From: Ettlia oleoabundans
Taxonomy: Eukaryota; Chlorophyta; Chlorophyceae; Chlamydomonadales
Length of the DNA: 15,551 nucleotides
Reading direction: 5' to 3'
Assembly (NCBI GenBank): GCA_019693395.1
Contig: JAAMXP010001710.1
Span: 3,865-19,415 of the forward strand
The notes under the pieces were generated by a model, which was not told the origin of the DNA, did not search any database, and saw only the letters and a program-made list of their open reading frames with translations. Both the position numbers and the translations under genes were made by a program. Below are positions 1 to 9,021 of this stretch, piece after piece; the first letter of the stretch is position 1; every line of letters starts with the position of its first letter.

Positions 1-577
1 GGGGGGGGTGGTAGTGTGCCACAGTGGCAGCAAACGGGGCATGTGCTTCTATGAGTCATATGTCTTGGTGCAGGCTGGTTTTCTAAGGGTGGCACCTGTG
101 GTTCTGGGAGGCTGCACACTGTGTTACATGCATCCCCTGTTGCTGCGAACTGTGTTGCATGCATCCCCTGTTGCTGCAAATCCCTGCCAAGCCATATGAT
201 GCACCCTCATGCCCACTGCTGCCTTATGACTCTCCGTCCGCCACACCACCGTGCATTGCCTCAACCACTTTGCCCTACTAATGGCCCTGCTTCGCTGCCT
301 GCTTGCCACCATGCGTCGCTGCCCTGCAGCCAGTTCCTGCCTTTCTCACCCTCGCGTCACTATTTTCCTTTCATTCCAAGAAAGTAGCCCCTCAGCAACA
401 GCACATTGCGTTCAGAGCACATGCCCCCTGTGGCACCCCCTGCCCTACAGCTTCCTTCCACCACACCTTCCTCTGCCCCGCTTTCCGCCTGTGAATTCCA
501 TTCCCCCATCCACTGCACTGGGCCTGCCCTGCAGCGTCGTCCCACCACAAGCCCCTCGTGCCTGCCCCTTCCTGCAG
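1..577. other. Left flank with possible intron sequence
   Basis: No exon can be placed with confidence here. From about 380 to 577 the plus strand is rich in C and T and has several acceptor-like ends (CAACAG, CTACAG, CTGCAG), as expected of introns preceding the exon proposed at 578. The stretch also holds a 31-bp tandem duplication at 121-180. The first eight bases are all G, which may mark a contig edge. Confidence 0.35.
121..180. repeat. Two tandem copies of a 31-bp unit
   Basis: Copies start at 121 and 152. Both read GTGTT(A/G)CATGCATCCC and continue CTGTTGCTGC(G/A)AA, so they differ at only a couple of positions. The copies are recent enough to align by eye. Confidence 0.85.
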
Positions 578-662
578 CATATTCAATCCCCAAATGAGGC
601 GGCTGCCGGGGCAGATGACGGCAGAAGACTTGGATGCAGCAGTGCGGCGGGGGCATTTATAA
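578..662 (+). CDS. Probable 3'-terminal exon of an unidentified protein (partial)
   Basis: I do not recognise the family. The exon follows a good acceptor (CCTTCCTGCAG, ending at 577) and is read after one base that completes a split codon. It encodes a C-terminal tail that starts IFNPQMRRLPG, continues through QMTAED and ends DLDAAVRRGHL before TAA at 660-662. The mix of basic and acidic residues looks like real protein, and a TGTAA signal lies 29 nt after the stop, which supports a true gene end. The upstream exons could not be found. They would lie in 1-570 or beyond the window. A chance open frame of 28 codons cannot be excluded. Confidence 0.4.
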
Positions 663-690
663 ATGCACAGCAAGCTGCACGGCATGGCTT

Positions 691-695
691 TGTAA
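691..695 (+). terminator. TGTAA polyadenylation-type signal
   Basis: TGTAA is the usual poly(A) signal of green algal nuclear genes. This one lies 29 nt after the stop of the exon proposed at 578-662. Confidence 0.4.
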
Positions 696-840
696 AATCC
701 TGACCAATCCGCTTCACACTCACAAGCCATGCAGTCTTGTGGGCATGAGAACAGCAGCCGGCCAGTTGATTTCGCACTTGAAGGCAGCAGCAAACGGCAG
801 CAGGTTGGTTGTGCTGGAGTTAATATTCTCCATCAAAGGG

Positions 841-856
841 GGTGTTAAAAAACACC
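841..856. repeat. Inverted repeat GGTGTT/AACACC
   Basis: A 6-bp perfect inverted repeat around an AAAA centre, just before the three palindromes at 863-951. Confidence 0.6.
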
Positions 857-862
857 GTTTTT

Positions 863-951
863 GCTCGGCGACCGAGCCGGAAAGGGAGTGCTCGGCGACC
901 GAGCCGGAGACGTGTTGAGGGGAGGAGTAGGGGTTGTGCTTGGCGCCAAGC
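863..951. repeat. Three related GC-rich palindromes
   Basis: GCTCGG-CGA-CCGAGC occurs at 863-877 and again at 890-904. Each is followed by CGGA, and the two sit in a direct repeat of 20 bases. A third relative, GCTTGGCGCCAAGC, is a perfect 14-bp palindrome at 938-951 and is also followed by CGG. The change from C to T in one arm is matched by G to A in the other, so the symmetry is kept. They could be protein-binding sites or RNA hairpins, and the sequence does not say which. Confidence 0.8.
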
Positions 952-995
952 CGGGGTCAGTTTCCAGTTGCAAGCATGACATTGCAAGCACCACT

Positions 996-1298
996 ATGCA
1001 AGCAAAGCATAACAATAACAACAAATCGTTCCAACGACTGTGCTGGACAGTAAATTATCCATCTGCTCTCACTGAGGTCTGGGGATGGAGGGGCGCCGAG
1101 GCTGGCGCAGGGACGGAGGCGAAACTTGCGGAAGTCGCACAGGTGGCACGAGTTGATGACGCGGCAGAACACCTAGTCGGGATAAGGGTGAGCGCTAGGA
1201 CCGAGGACTCGTCTTTGGAAGCTGATGAAGCGGAGCGATGCGTGTCCAGAGTGGAGCAGATGCTTGCGGGAGCTTTAGGTAGTGAGGGCAGCGCTTAG
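996..1298 (+). CDS. Weak candidate open frame, about 100 residues
   Basis: No family is recognised. The ATG-initiated frame is open for 100 codons. The second half is rich in GNN codons and looks protein-like, with two possible amphipathic helices (EAKLAEVAQVARVDDAAEHL and LEADEAERCVSRVEQML), ending GALGSEGSA and a stop. The first half is Asn-rich and less convincing. The frame stays open upstream to 861 through the palindromes, where it encodes VLGDRAG-type repeats. No TGTAA signal follows within 600 nt, and the minus strand of the same stretch also has long open frames. It may be a terminal exon, or noncoding. Confidence 0.25.
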   Translation: MQAKHNNNNKSFQRLCWTVNYPSALTEVWGWRGAEAGAGTEAKLAEVAQVARVDDAAEHLVGIRVSARTEDSSLEADEAERCVSRVEQMLAGALGSEGSA

Positions 1299-2330
1299 CC
1301 GGGCAGGACTCTGGGCATGGTGCCGGTGGAGAGGCGTTGATGGAGAGCAGAGGCGCAGGATGTGGTGGCGATGCGGGGGTCCAGTCCACAGGCGGGACAC
1401 GACACGATGGAGGTGCGGAGATGAGCAGGGTGGGGTGATGCGTGCTTGCCGTGGGGCGGAGATGGTGCAGGGCCCGGAGCCGCAAGCGGAACGCGGATGG
1501 AGGCGCAGAGGAGGTTCATCGGAGCGGGGTACGGTACACTATGGGAGCGGGGGAGATGGACGCGGGAGAGATGAACGGTGCGGGGCGTAGAGGTATGGGT
1601 GGCAGCACGCCAATGCTCTTCAAGGTGACTGCGATACTGGCTTCAAGAACCATGTCGATGCAATGAGGAGGTGCCATGCAGCAAGGCAGGGACCACATAG
1701 GCATGCACAAGCCCACCACAAATTGGCACAATAAACCCGGGAACGCAATTGGGACCATCAAAGGGAGCAAGGGCATGGAGCCAGAGCATCGAGGGAGCCA
1801 CACTGCACTGGTGCCAGGGGATGTTATGCAGCAAAAAGGGGCAAGCAAGCAACCACGATCCAGCACCACAAAGCAGGCACACAGGCCAACAACCATACCA
1901 AGTGCATTATAGATGCAGAAGAAGGGCGGCAGCGGAACATCATGGGCTGCAACACTCTTGTGGGTTCAACAACACCGTTGATGCAGCAAAGTGCATGCCA
2001 TGCATATATGCAAGCAGAAAAAAGTTACGAACAACTGCTCAAATGGAAATAGCAAAGCCAGCCCACAAGACCTGAAGCTGGTGGCTGCGGCGGGAGTGGA
2101 CTTCCAGAAGTAACGCATGCCTTGCTGCTCCCAAAGAATACACTGCAGAAGGCTGGCAGGGTTAGAGGGGAACAGGCTGCCACTGCCAAGCTTACGCACA
2201 CAGCACGACACTGACACACAACTGACAGACAACAAACTGTAGTCTTACTGATATGCTGTATGCTAAAGTGGGACACGGCTGATGACCGTCACGGCTAGGA
2301 ACATGGCTCACATGGCTCTGATCAACACTA
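1299..2330. other. Stretch without a convincing gene; G-rich part with a degenerate motif
   Basis: From 1087 to 1560 the plus strand repeats variants of GATGGAGG(C/T)GC (near 1088, 1339, 1407, 1497 and 1556), which looks like decayed low-complexity repeat. From about 1640 the composition turns A- and C-rich. Open frames on both strands are short and have no family motifs. Confidence 0.5.
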
Positions 2331-2336
2331 CAGGAT

Positions 2337-4360
2337 TTCTGGGAGGAACAAACAGCTGCTGCGGCTGCCCAACGGCTGCGGCAAGAGCCGCTGCTGACAA
2401 TGAGAACCAGGCTGGAAAGACTCAAAGTCGGGCAGGGGTAGCAAACTACCGAGGGGCAGGTGAGAAGTACACATAACTGGTACAAACAGTTGCTTACTGT
2501 TGGAAGGGCGTGACCATGCTAGCGCAACATCAACAGCATCAACCAAACCTTCCAGGAGACGGGGTGTGCTGCACTACGGCAGAAAGTTAGCGTCTGCACT
2601 GGGCCCACAAACAAGGCCACCAAAAATAGTCCCAATAAAAAAATTGTGCCTGTAACTTGTGACAACAACAAAAAAAAGGAGCCTGCTGCCCAACAACAAC
2701 CACTCGACCTGGCGCTGGAGCGAGCTACACGTGCCCTGGGAGGCTGGAGCCAGTAATGCCAAGCTGCATCAAAGGCTAAAGAAACACACCACCACACCTT
2801 CCAATGCAGGAAAATGCTCCGAAAAAGCAAATGCAAGAGTTCAAGTACAACAAGAATACCAACCACAGCGGATGATCATGACAACAATGGGTTTGCAAAG
2901 CAACACCACTTCACCAGACGGGTAGGCAGTTATGAATTGATGGTGAGAGGCAGGAGGAGGCGCCTTGGGAGGGAACAGCTGCTCGCAGTCTGTGCACTGG
3001 GGTCGCCAACTGAGTCTGAACTGCAGGAGTGCCAAACTTAGTGCGCTGCCACAGCTGCTGACCGGCTGCCACCGCATGCAAAATACAGGAAAGCAGAGCA
3101 GACGTGAAAAGTGCCATGCATATTATCGCAGGCAGAGGGTGCATATATCAATATGCCAAGATTTCCGAGCATGGAGAGCTTATCTCAAACTTGCAGTAGA
3201 CCAGGAGCAACGGGCGGGAGATGGTAGAACGGCCAGCTGCACTAAGGCCAATTGTTAGTGCTAGCGGGGCTGGTCTGGCACTGGAACATGAGGCTGCCAG
3301 TTTGACAAAAACGATCGTTCAGCATGTGGCGGTAACAACAGGCCTGCCTTCAACAACTAATCACTCAACCTGGCTGTGTAGGGGAGCCATGAGGGGAGCC
3401 ATGGGTGCTGGGCTGCAGAAGTGTCTGAGGGAGGGAACACCAAAACTGCCAATGCAAAAAGAAGGGACAACACAACCGCCACAAGTGTGCAAGAATACAC
3501 CGGACTCTACCATGAGCAGCCAACAAACACCCAATCTTATGATTATCATTGTGCAGAGTCACCGCGAAGACGGGTTGGTGGAGCCGTAGAGTGCCAATTG
3601 CTCAGGTGGGTATTGTGCTTGGAACATTTCTTGACCAATCAAGACTGCAGGGGGTGTCAAGCTCAGTGTGCTGCCAGGGCTGCCGGCTGGCCACAGGAAG
3701 GCACCAAGTATTGAAACAGCAGTAAAACGCTGGGCAAAAACCAACCGCTGACAGCAGTATGGCAAGCGCAAACTAGCACAATGGAACTTATATCTGGCAA
3801 GCTAGCTCATCTTCATTTTGTGACTATGGTTTGTTGAGTCCGAGAAGACTGGCGGTAGCGAGGGCACGCAGGGAAGGCTAGCTGCATAAAAGCCACAGGT
3901 TAGCGCTGCCTGCCAGCTGGATCCGAGGCTGGGTGCAACCATGCTGTCCAACCAACAAAGGCAATGGGATCAGGTGCTAAACTCTAATACAACATGCAAT
4001 AGCTTGCCAGGCAGGATGTCGCAACCAGTGGCACTCACAGGCTTGGGGGAACTTAGTTTTGAGCCTCAAGACTCGAACTGCAAAATAGGCATTGTTAGCG
4101 CTACCACCAAATGCCCTCCCAATGAAAACAACAACAACTAGGCAACATTAGCAGCCCATGGCCAGCCAGAGAAAGTCAATGAGGCTAACGCAGGCGCGCA
4201 GCAACCAACCAAGGAAGCGCGGCAGAGCCCGCAAGCAACATAGGCTAGGGCAGATGGAAAGCTTGCCAAGTGAGTCGCAGGTGCTTCTAGCATAACCATT
4301 CTTGGTTGAGGCCAAACTGCAGGAGGGGGCACAGTCAGCAGACCCCAGCTGCCACCCAAA
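2337..4360. repeat. Diverged tandem array, unit about 640 bp, three to four copies
   Basis: Anchor blocks recur in the same order. CACTC(G/A)ACCTGG sits near 2701 and 3362, with a weaker CACTCACAGGCTTGG near 4031. AATGCAA is at 2829 and 3451, CAAGAATAC at 2850 and 3489, and GACGGGT(A/T)GG near 2918 and 3570. CTGCAGG(A/G)GTG(C/T)CAA occurs at 3021 and 3645, followed in both by AGTG(C/T)GCTGCC. The same block returns near 4316 as ACTGCAGGAGGGGG, preceded like 3645 by TGCTT and then TTCTTG. An earlier partial copy aligns at 2337 (GGGAGGAAC, CAGCTGCT) with 2965. Spacings are about 620-670 bp. The copies are too diverged to be recent. Confidence 0.55.
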
Positions 4361-4529
4361 ACCAACAACCAGGCACATCAGATCCTCAAATCAGGTCAGA
4401 CCACAGACAGCCAACGATAGCGAACTTAGCCTGGTTTGAACTCCAGGAGAAATTAACGGGTGCGGTGGTGAACTTGACGCTCAGGCAGGCGCGCAGCATC
4501 CAAGCCGAGGAAGCGCAGCAGAACCCGCA
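4191..4529. repeat. Pair of 42-44-bp imperfect direct repeats
   Basis: CAGGCGCGCAGCA(A/T)CCAA, then AGGAAGCGC(G/A)(G/C)(C/A)G and CCCGCA, occurs at about 4191-4232 and 4486-4529, roughly 295 bp apart. A weaker third match may lie near 4690-4730. The blocks fall at the right edge of the longer array. Confidence 0.5.
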
Positions 4530-5250
4530 CTATGTTGTTAGCATGGAGCAGACTAGAGGCGCAATGAGCAGGGTTGGGATCGTGTGCCAGCCATTCGCAA
4601 GGGCAGACCAGGGTGTATGTGAAGAAACCGAGCCATGGACAGCCGTCATCAAATCAAAATGAGCCGTGCTAGCAGAAGTCAGCAGGAGGCAGCAACGGAG
4701 ACCGCAAACAAGCCGACAGAGGCGCAGCCACAAGGCATGTGGAGAGGCAGTAATGCAGCAAACTCGTGTAATGCAACCAGTTGGTGGTGACGGGCGAGGC
4801 ATTGCTTCGTTAGGCGAAGGTGGCAACTGTTGTCATCTGGTGCTCAAAGCCGGCGGGGACGACCATTGGGGCGGCAGGGCTGCAGAAAGTGGCGCTTACA
4901 ACACAAGCTCTACCCAAAGGCAGGCAGTTGAGCACAAAGCAGGCAGAAGCCCGTCACCTGGGTACCAAGCACCGTAGTGGCGTGTTTGCGCGCGCACGGG
5001 GGTCCCATCCAAGCTAAGTAGTCAAAATAGTGAGAGACAGAGCAAAGTGCCAAGAACAAATAGTAGTTTTCAACAGCCAGAAGGCAGCAGGACAGCACAA
5101 GTTGCAAGCATTGGCGTTGCTTCAAGGCTGCATGTTACTGTGGGGCTGCATGTCGCTACCAGGAAACAGGCCAGGCTGCAAGTGTGAGCAGAGGCTGGGT
5201 GCGCATAAGGCTGGAGGGGCAGCGAGCGGTGGGATCAAGCTTCAACAGGG
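4530..5250. other. Stretch without a recognised gene
   Basis: Both strands have only short frames without family motifs or consistent splice pairs. TTACA at 4893-4897 reads TGTAA on the minus strand and could serve a minus gene starting near 6072, but the distance is large. Confidence 0.4.
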
Positions 5251-5388
5251 GGCTTCATAACGCGAAAGGACCTGGCTGGACCACGCTGGGACAGACCGTA
5301 GAACAGGCGCCAAAACCCTTCCAACCACTTCAGCCAGCAGCAGTCCAAACCAACAGCAGTCCAAAACGCCGAACCCGAGACGCCAGAG

Positions 5389-6072
5389 CTAGAAAGCCAG
5401 CAAGCCAGACCGAGCGGCACGCCAAAGCCGGGAACCAAGATGAAGCAGCCAGCCCACGGACGAGGGAGAGAAGCCTGATGTAGCGCAGCGGTGTTGCGAC
5501 ACGGGGAACTGCCGGGCACGCTCGTGCGGGTGCGGAACGCGTGTGGGTGCTGGAAACTCGACGTGACGTGGATGGCCAGGAACGGTGACGGGGGCAGCGG
5601 AGAAGACGAAGGGTGCGGCAGCGGTGGTGGGGATGTGCGTGCGGCTGGTACGCCTGGACTCAAAGCCTCTCTCAAGCCTCTCCAAACTACGACAAAGCCT
5701 CTCGAGGGGAACGGCTAAGAACTGAAAAGAACACCAAGACCACCTATCTGGGCAGGATGGGTTCTGGGAGGTGATGCAGCAGGCCGGCGGTGTGAGGATC
5801 CTCCCGGACTCGGACTGGGCCTGCAGCAAGGAGGGCGGGGCCGGCAAAAGTACCACGACGTTCAGGTTGGTGCTAAACGGAGACGGAGAGCAGAAGAGCA
5901 AGCGCCGGTGGTCCACCTTCCCGCGGCCCCACGCCCAGCCAGCTCCAGCGCCACGAGAGCGCGCACGCCGCCTCCCAGAGCAATGACTGACCCAGCGAAC
6001 CAGCTGAGCGGAGCACGCCGGACTTACCGCGTCGGGACTTCGAGGGCGCCTCGCCCGGTGGGCCCGTGACAT
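5389..6072 (-). CDS. Ambiguous minus-strand candidate gene, 227 codons if unspliced
   Basis: The function is unknown. An ATG at 6072 opens a frame of 227 codons. After 15 codons (MSRAHRARRPRSPDA) comes a strong donor, GCG|GTAAGT, at 6028/6027. A very good pyrimidine-rich acceptor ending CCGTTTAG lies at 5873. Splicing these (a 155-nt intron) gives a basic 57-residue protein ending HHLPEPILPR at 5744. Read without splicing, the product is Ser/Arg/Pro-rich and low in complexity. The plus strand of 5756-5986 also has an open frame in which nearly all codons end in G or C, so the coding strand is unsettled. A start here, about 310 bp past the SAAL1-like gene's poly(A) signal, would fit a head-to-tail layout. 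Confidence 0.25.
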   Translation of the reverse strand: MSRAHRARRPRSPDAVSPACSAQLVRWVSHCSGRRRARSRGAGAGWAWGRGKVDHRRLLFCSPSPFSTNLNVVVLLPAPPSLLQAQSESGRILTPPACCITSQNPSCPDRWSWCSFQFLAVPLERLCRSLERLERGFESRRTSRTHIPTTAAAPFVFSAAPVTVPGHPRHVEFPAPTRVPHPHERARQFPVSQHRCATSGFSPSSVGWLLHLGSRLWRAARSGLLAF

Positions 6073-6380
6073 CTAGGCTACATAGCCTTCTCCGCGGTCG
6101 GCAACCTGCCGGGGCGGGACCAAGAGAGATGAGAAGTGTGGCTCGGTGAGCCAGGGGACGTTTTTGAGCCTAGAAGCAGGAAGAAACGGTGAATAGAAAA
6201 CGCGCCGCATGCGTGTGCAACCCTGCTTAGTTTGGGGTTCCTGGCCGCCATTACAATCAGGAGGGCTTTTCAGGCGACACCGCGAGCGGGCGAGTCCCGC
6301 TCTGGGAGTGGCGGCAGCGGTGGCGGCAGCGACGGTGCTAAGGTTCTGTTCCTTCGCTGTTGCCCACCAGATAAACAAAC

Positions 6381-6385
6381 TTACA
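6381..6385 (-). terminator. TGTAA polyadenylation-type signal of the SAAL1-like gene
   Basis: The minus strand reads TGTAA here, about 150 nt after the stop of the SAAL1-like gene, a normal distance for a green algal 3' end. Confidence 0.55.
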
Positions 6386-6535
6386 CCAAGCAGTAAGTTC
6401 CCATCGCAACGAGTTATTGAATGAAACGTTGAAAAACTGGCGCTCAAGCTGGCTGCAGTGAGTTGCCACCTGCAACGCTCCGTTGCAAGTGTTGCTGGCT
6501 GCCATAAGTGGGCGCCTGCATTTAAGTGCTGTGGG

Positions 6536-8905
6536 CTACTCAGTTGCCACCCTGCACCGTTCAAGTGCTGCTTGCAGCCGTGCCCCCGCTGCTTCACTAT
6601 GCTTGGCCAACAGCGGCGGTAGGCGCGCGAGTAAGTAGGCCTGATGCTGTGCCAGGCTGCTGGCGCTGCTGCTGCCCCAGTCTTGGCACAGCACATCCAA
6701 GTTGTCCAGCAGCAATCCCACAACCTCATCCACACAGGCTGCATCAATACGGTTGCTCGCTGTGTCACGCCCCTCTACAGCGCGTTGCTGACGCCGTTCC
6801 ATCTCCTGCCGCTCCCCGCCCCCAGCCTGTTGGCGCCTGCTCAGTTCCCGTGCCAAAGCGCTACACAGAGCCCAAGCAGCCTGAAGCTCCTCCTCGTCCA
6901 GCCGCCCTACACTGCTGCCCCCTCCCGCGTCTGCCGCCCTGCTTGCGCCTAATTCCTGTGAAGCCCGCTGCAATCTCTCCAGCACCACAACCAGCGCAGG
7001 AGGGTGCAGCAGAAGCTGAGTGCCCGAGCCTTCCAAGCCAGCCAGCAAAACCATGCTGAGCCCCTGCATGCCGCGGTTCTCGGAAGCGGCAATCATGCGT
7101 GCAAGGGCATTCTGCACTGACGCTGCAGGCAGGGAGAAGGGGACACGCAAAGAGCCAGCAAAGGATTTGGTGGCACGCACTGTCACTGCCCATTTCTACC
7201 CTGTTGCGTTCAGCTGCCCACTCTGCCACACCAACCCTGCTGGCAGCATACCAACTATGCACTGAACTGTCAGTGGCGCGGCATCTGAAAAAGTCCAACT
7301 GTTCAGCCAGGCAGCCAGGGACCTATCCAACCAGGCAAGTTGCCAGCAGCTCTGCCACCCAGCCAGCCCCATACCTGAGGCTTCCAGAGCTTGCTCGCCA
7401 TCTGGATCAGTCGCCAACACCTCTAATAACCCCAATGCTTCCAAAGCGGCGGCCTCTGAAACCTCGGCTGCAACCGCAGGCGCTGCTGCCGCCGCCGCAG
7501 GATCTGCTGGAGCCTGTGCTGCCTCAAAATTGGGTCTGGCGGCAGCGGCATCTATATCAGCTGCTGCGAAACCAGCAGCTGACTCTGGTGTGTCGCCTAC
7601 CACCTGTTGCTCCACACCAGCACCGGGTGTCGCCCCTCTAACCTTAGCCTCAACCTGTCCCTGCTGATCGCTGCCACAGTCCCAGCCATTTGCACTGCTG
7701 CTGCCACCACGCATGGGCCCGCCTGCAGCTCCCCCGCTGCCACCTCCATCACCGGCAAACTGCTGCTGCTCGGCCTGCAATCGTGACAGCCAGCCTGAAA
7801 GCACGCTGGCCACCAGCTGTAGCAGGTCCAATGCAAGCAACTGTGGCAAAAATTGCGGATGGCCGCGGTCGCCAGATGCTGCAGCAGCTGCCGCCGGTGC
7901 TGCGAACAGGATCGATAGCAGGTTCAGCCTGCATACATTGCACCAGGATAGAAAGAAGGATGGTTGAAAGCAGCCGGGTTTATGTGGCCGTATGAACTCA
8001 AAAGCATAAGCATGGTGGCACGCCAGCTTTGTTTGTTTCGGCCCATGCTATCAGCATCTGCCCAGGCGCATGCTGCTTGGCCCACCCCACAACAACCTTG
8101 TTGGTATGGGTGGCTGCTGCAGAACAATCCTCCTGCCAGAGCCGGCTGCTTTCAAAGCAACCCTTCGACCACTCACACTCGCTCTAGCAACGTGGTGCTC
8201 ATCGTATTTTCCAGCACCCATACCAGGCGTCCCAGGGTCTCCTCTCGCAGCAGCAGCACCCACCAACGAGTAACAGCCTGTCGCGCAGGAAAGCAAGCAT
8301 AGAGCGGAAGTGGCTTGTCAGTGCCTAGCTGGTATTCCGAAGAGGGCAAGGGATGCACACCAATGCACATTGCAAAACAGAATATGAGATGATCAAGGCT
8401 ATGAGCACCAGAACACCTCCCGGAAAGGACGAGAGGCGAGTCAGCCAAACCTCATTCCCACCTGGCTGCCGGCATTCTCTGACAGCAAGGCCGCCAGGCA
8501 ACGGCAGAGCTCCGCGAGAGATGCCGCATCATCCACCCATAGCAGCCTATCAAGCAACAGTTCTGGCAGGCCTTGCTGCTCCAACAGGCACGGCTTTGCG
8601 ACGGAATGGCATGCCAGGTTTCCCACCACACCAATCCCTATCTCCAAGGAGCGCCAACTCTCGGCAGCGGCGGTTGCGGCCAGCGTGGCGGCCAGCATGT
8701 CGGGCAGCTCCGGCAGCTCTTGGAGCAAGAATGCGGCGTCATCTGGCAGCGCCACAGCGTCCCACACGAGGCAACCGGCCGTTTCCCAATCCGGCTGCTG
8801 CTCAGGAGTCGTGGCGCCAGCAGGAAGGGTTGTCACGGCCACAAAACTGCGCACCGCTTGGATCAAGTACTCAGGATTAACCGACGGTTCGGGTTGTGTT
8901 GCCAT
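6536..8905 (-). CDS. SAAL1: SAAL1-like armadillo-type repeat protein, complete, 4 exons, 561 aa
   Basis: The exons on the minus strand are 8905-8462, 8277-8177, 7928-7375 and 7122-6536, with phases 0, 2 and 1; they total 562 codons including the stop. The start is the ATG giving MATQPEPSV; the frame upstream has no ATG. Residues 45-148 match the SAAL1 (serum amyloid A-like 1) core: VWDAVALPDDAAFLLQE, then EIGIGVVGNLACHS, then LCRCLAALLSENAG, with the hallmark GNLACH. Exon 2 supplies WWVLLLREETL and exon 3 VLNLLSIL, and exon 4 ends in helices with DEVVGLLLDNLDVLCQ. Residues of about 235-340 form a Gly/Ala-rich insert absent from animal SAAL1 (474 aa in human), which explains the greater length. 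SAAL1 is a helical-repeat scaffold linked to cell proliferation in animals; its role in algae is not established. The family call is firm; the exact insert boundaries are less so. Confidence 0.87.
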
Positions 8906-9021
8906 GGGGTCAGCAGCGCGCGACAAGACGGGCTTCCAGCTTGGAACGGGCACTGCGTTCAACGGGCCCGCTGGTCAGATCATCAGAGACGTATTAAGCA
9001 GGACAAATTGCGATTTCAGTC
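8906..9021. promoter_or_regulatory. Presumed promoter and 5' leader of the SAAL1-like gene
   Basis: These 116 bp separate the SAAL1-like start (8905, minus) from the ATG of a small plus-strand frame (9022). If that frame is real, this is a bidirectional promoter. No TATA box was recognised. Confidence 0.3.

Noticed and set aside
957..1172. Minus-strand frame with FCRVINSCHLCDFRKF
   Set aside because: It looks cysteine-rich like a zinc finger, but the plus frame of the same codons fits coding bias as well, and no splice-linked partner exon was found.
1295..1519. Minus-strand frame with a VSCPACG motif recalling IspG or a zinc-binding site
   Set aside because: The flanking residues do not match IspG (no RTLFDL, no VNGPGE block), and the frame lies in a C-rich low-complexity stretch.
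2519..2866. Hydrophobic 115-codon minus-strand frame
   Set aside because: The hydrophobicity comes from TTG/CTT-rich low-complexity DNA, third positions are not GC-biased, and the frame is not kept in the neighbouring array copy.
4070..4078. GTTCGAGTC on the minus strand, like a tRNA T-loop
   Set aside because: No pairing T-stem, acceptor stem or anticodon arm could be built around it.
5184..5483. Plus-strand frame of about 100 codons, Lys/Arg/Gln-rich
   Set aside because: It has no ATG near its start and no poly(A) signal, and no splice links it in phase to the next frame. It may be coding, but the evidence is too thin.
6073..6768. 231-codon minus-strand frame
   Set aside because: It overlaps the last SAAL1-like exon in the wrong frame and continues through its 3' untranslated region.
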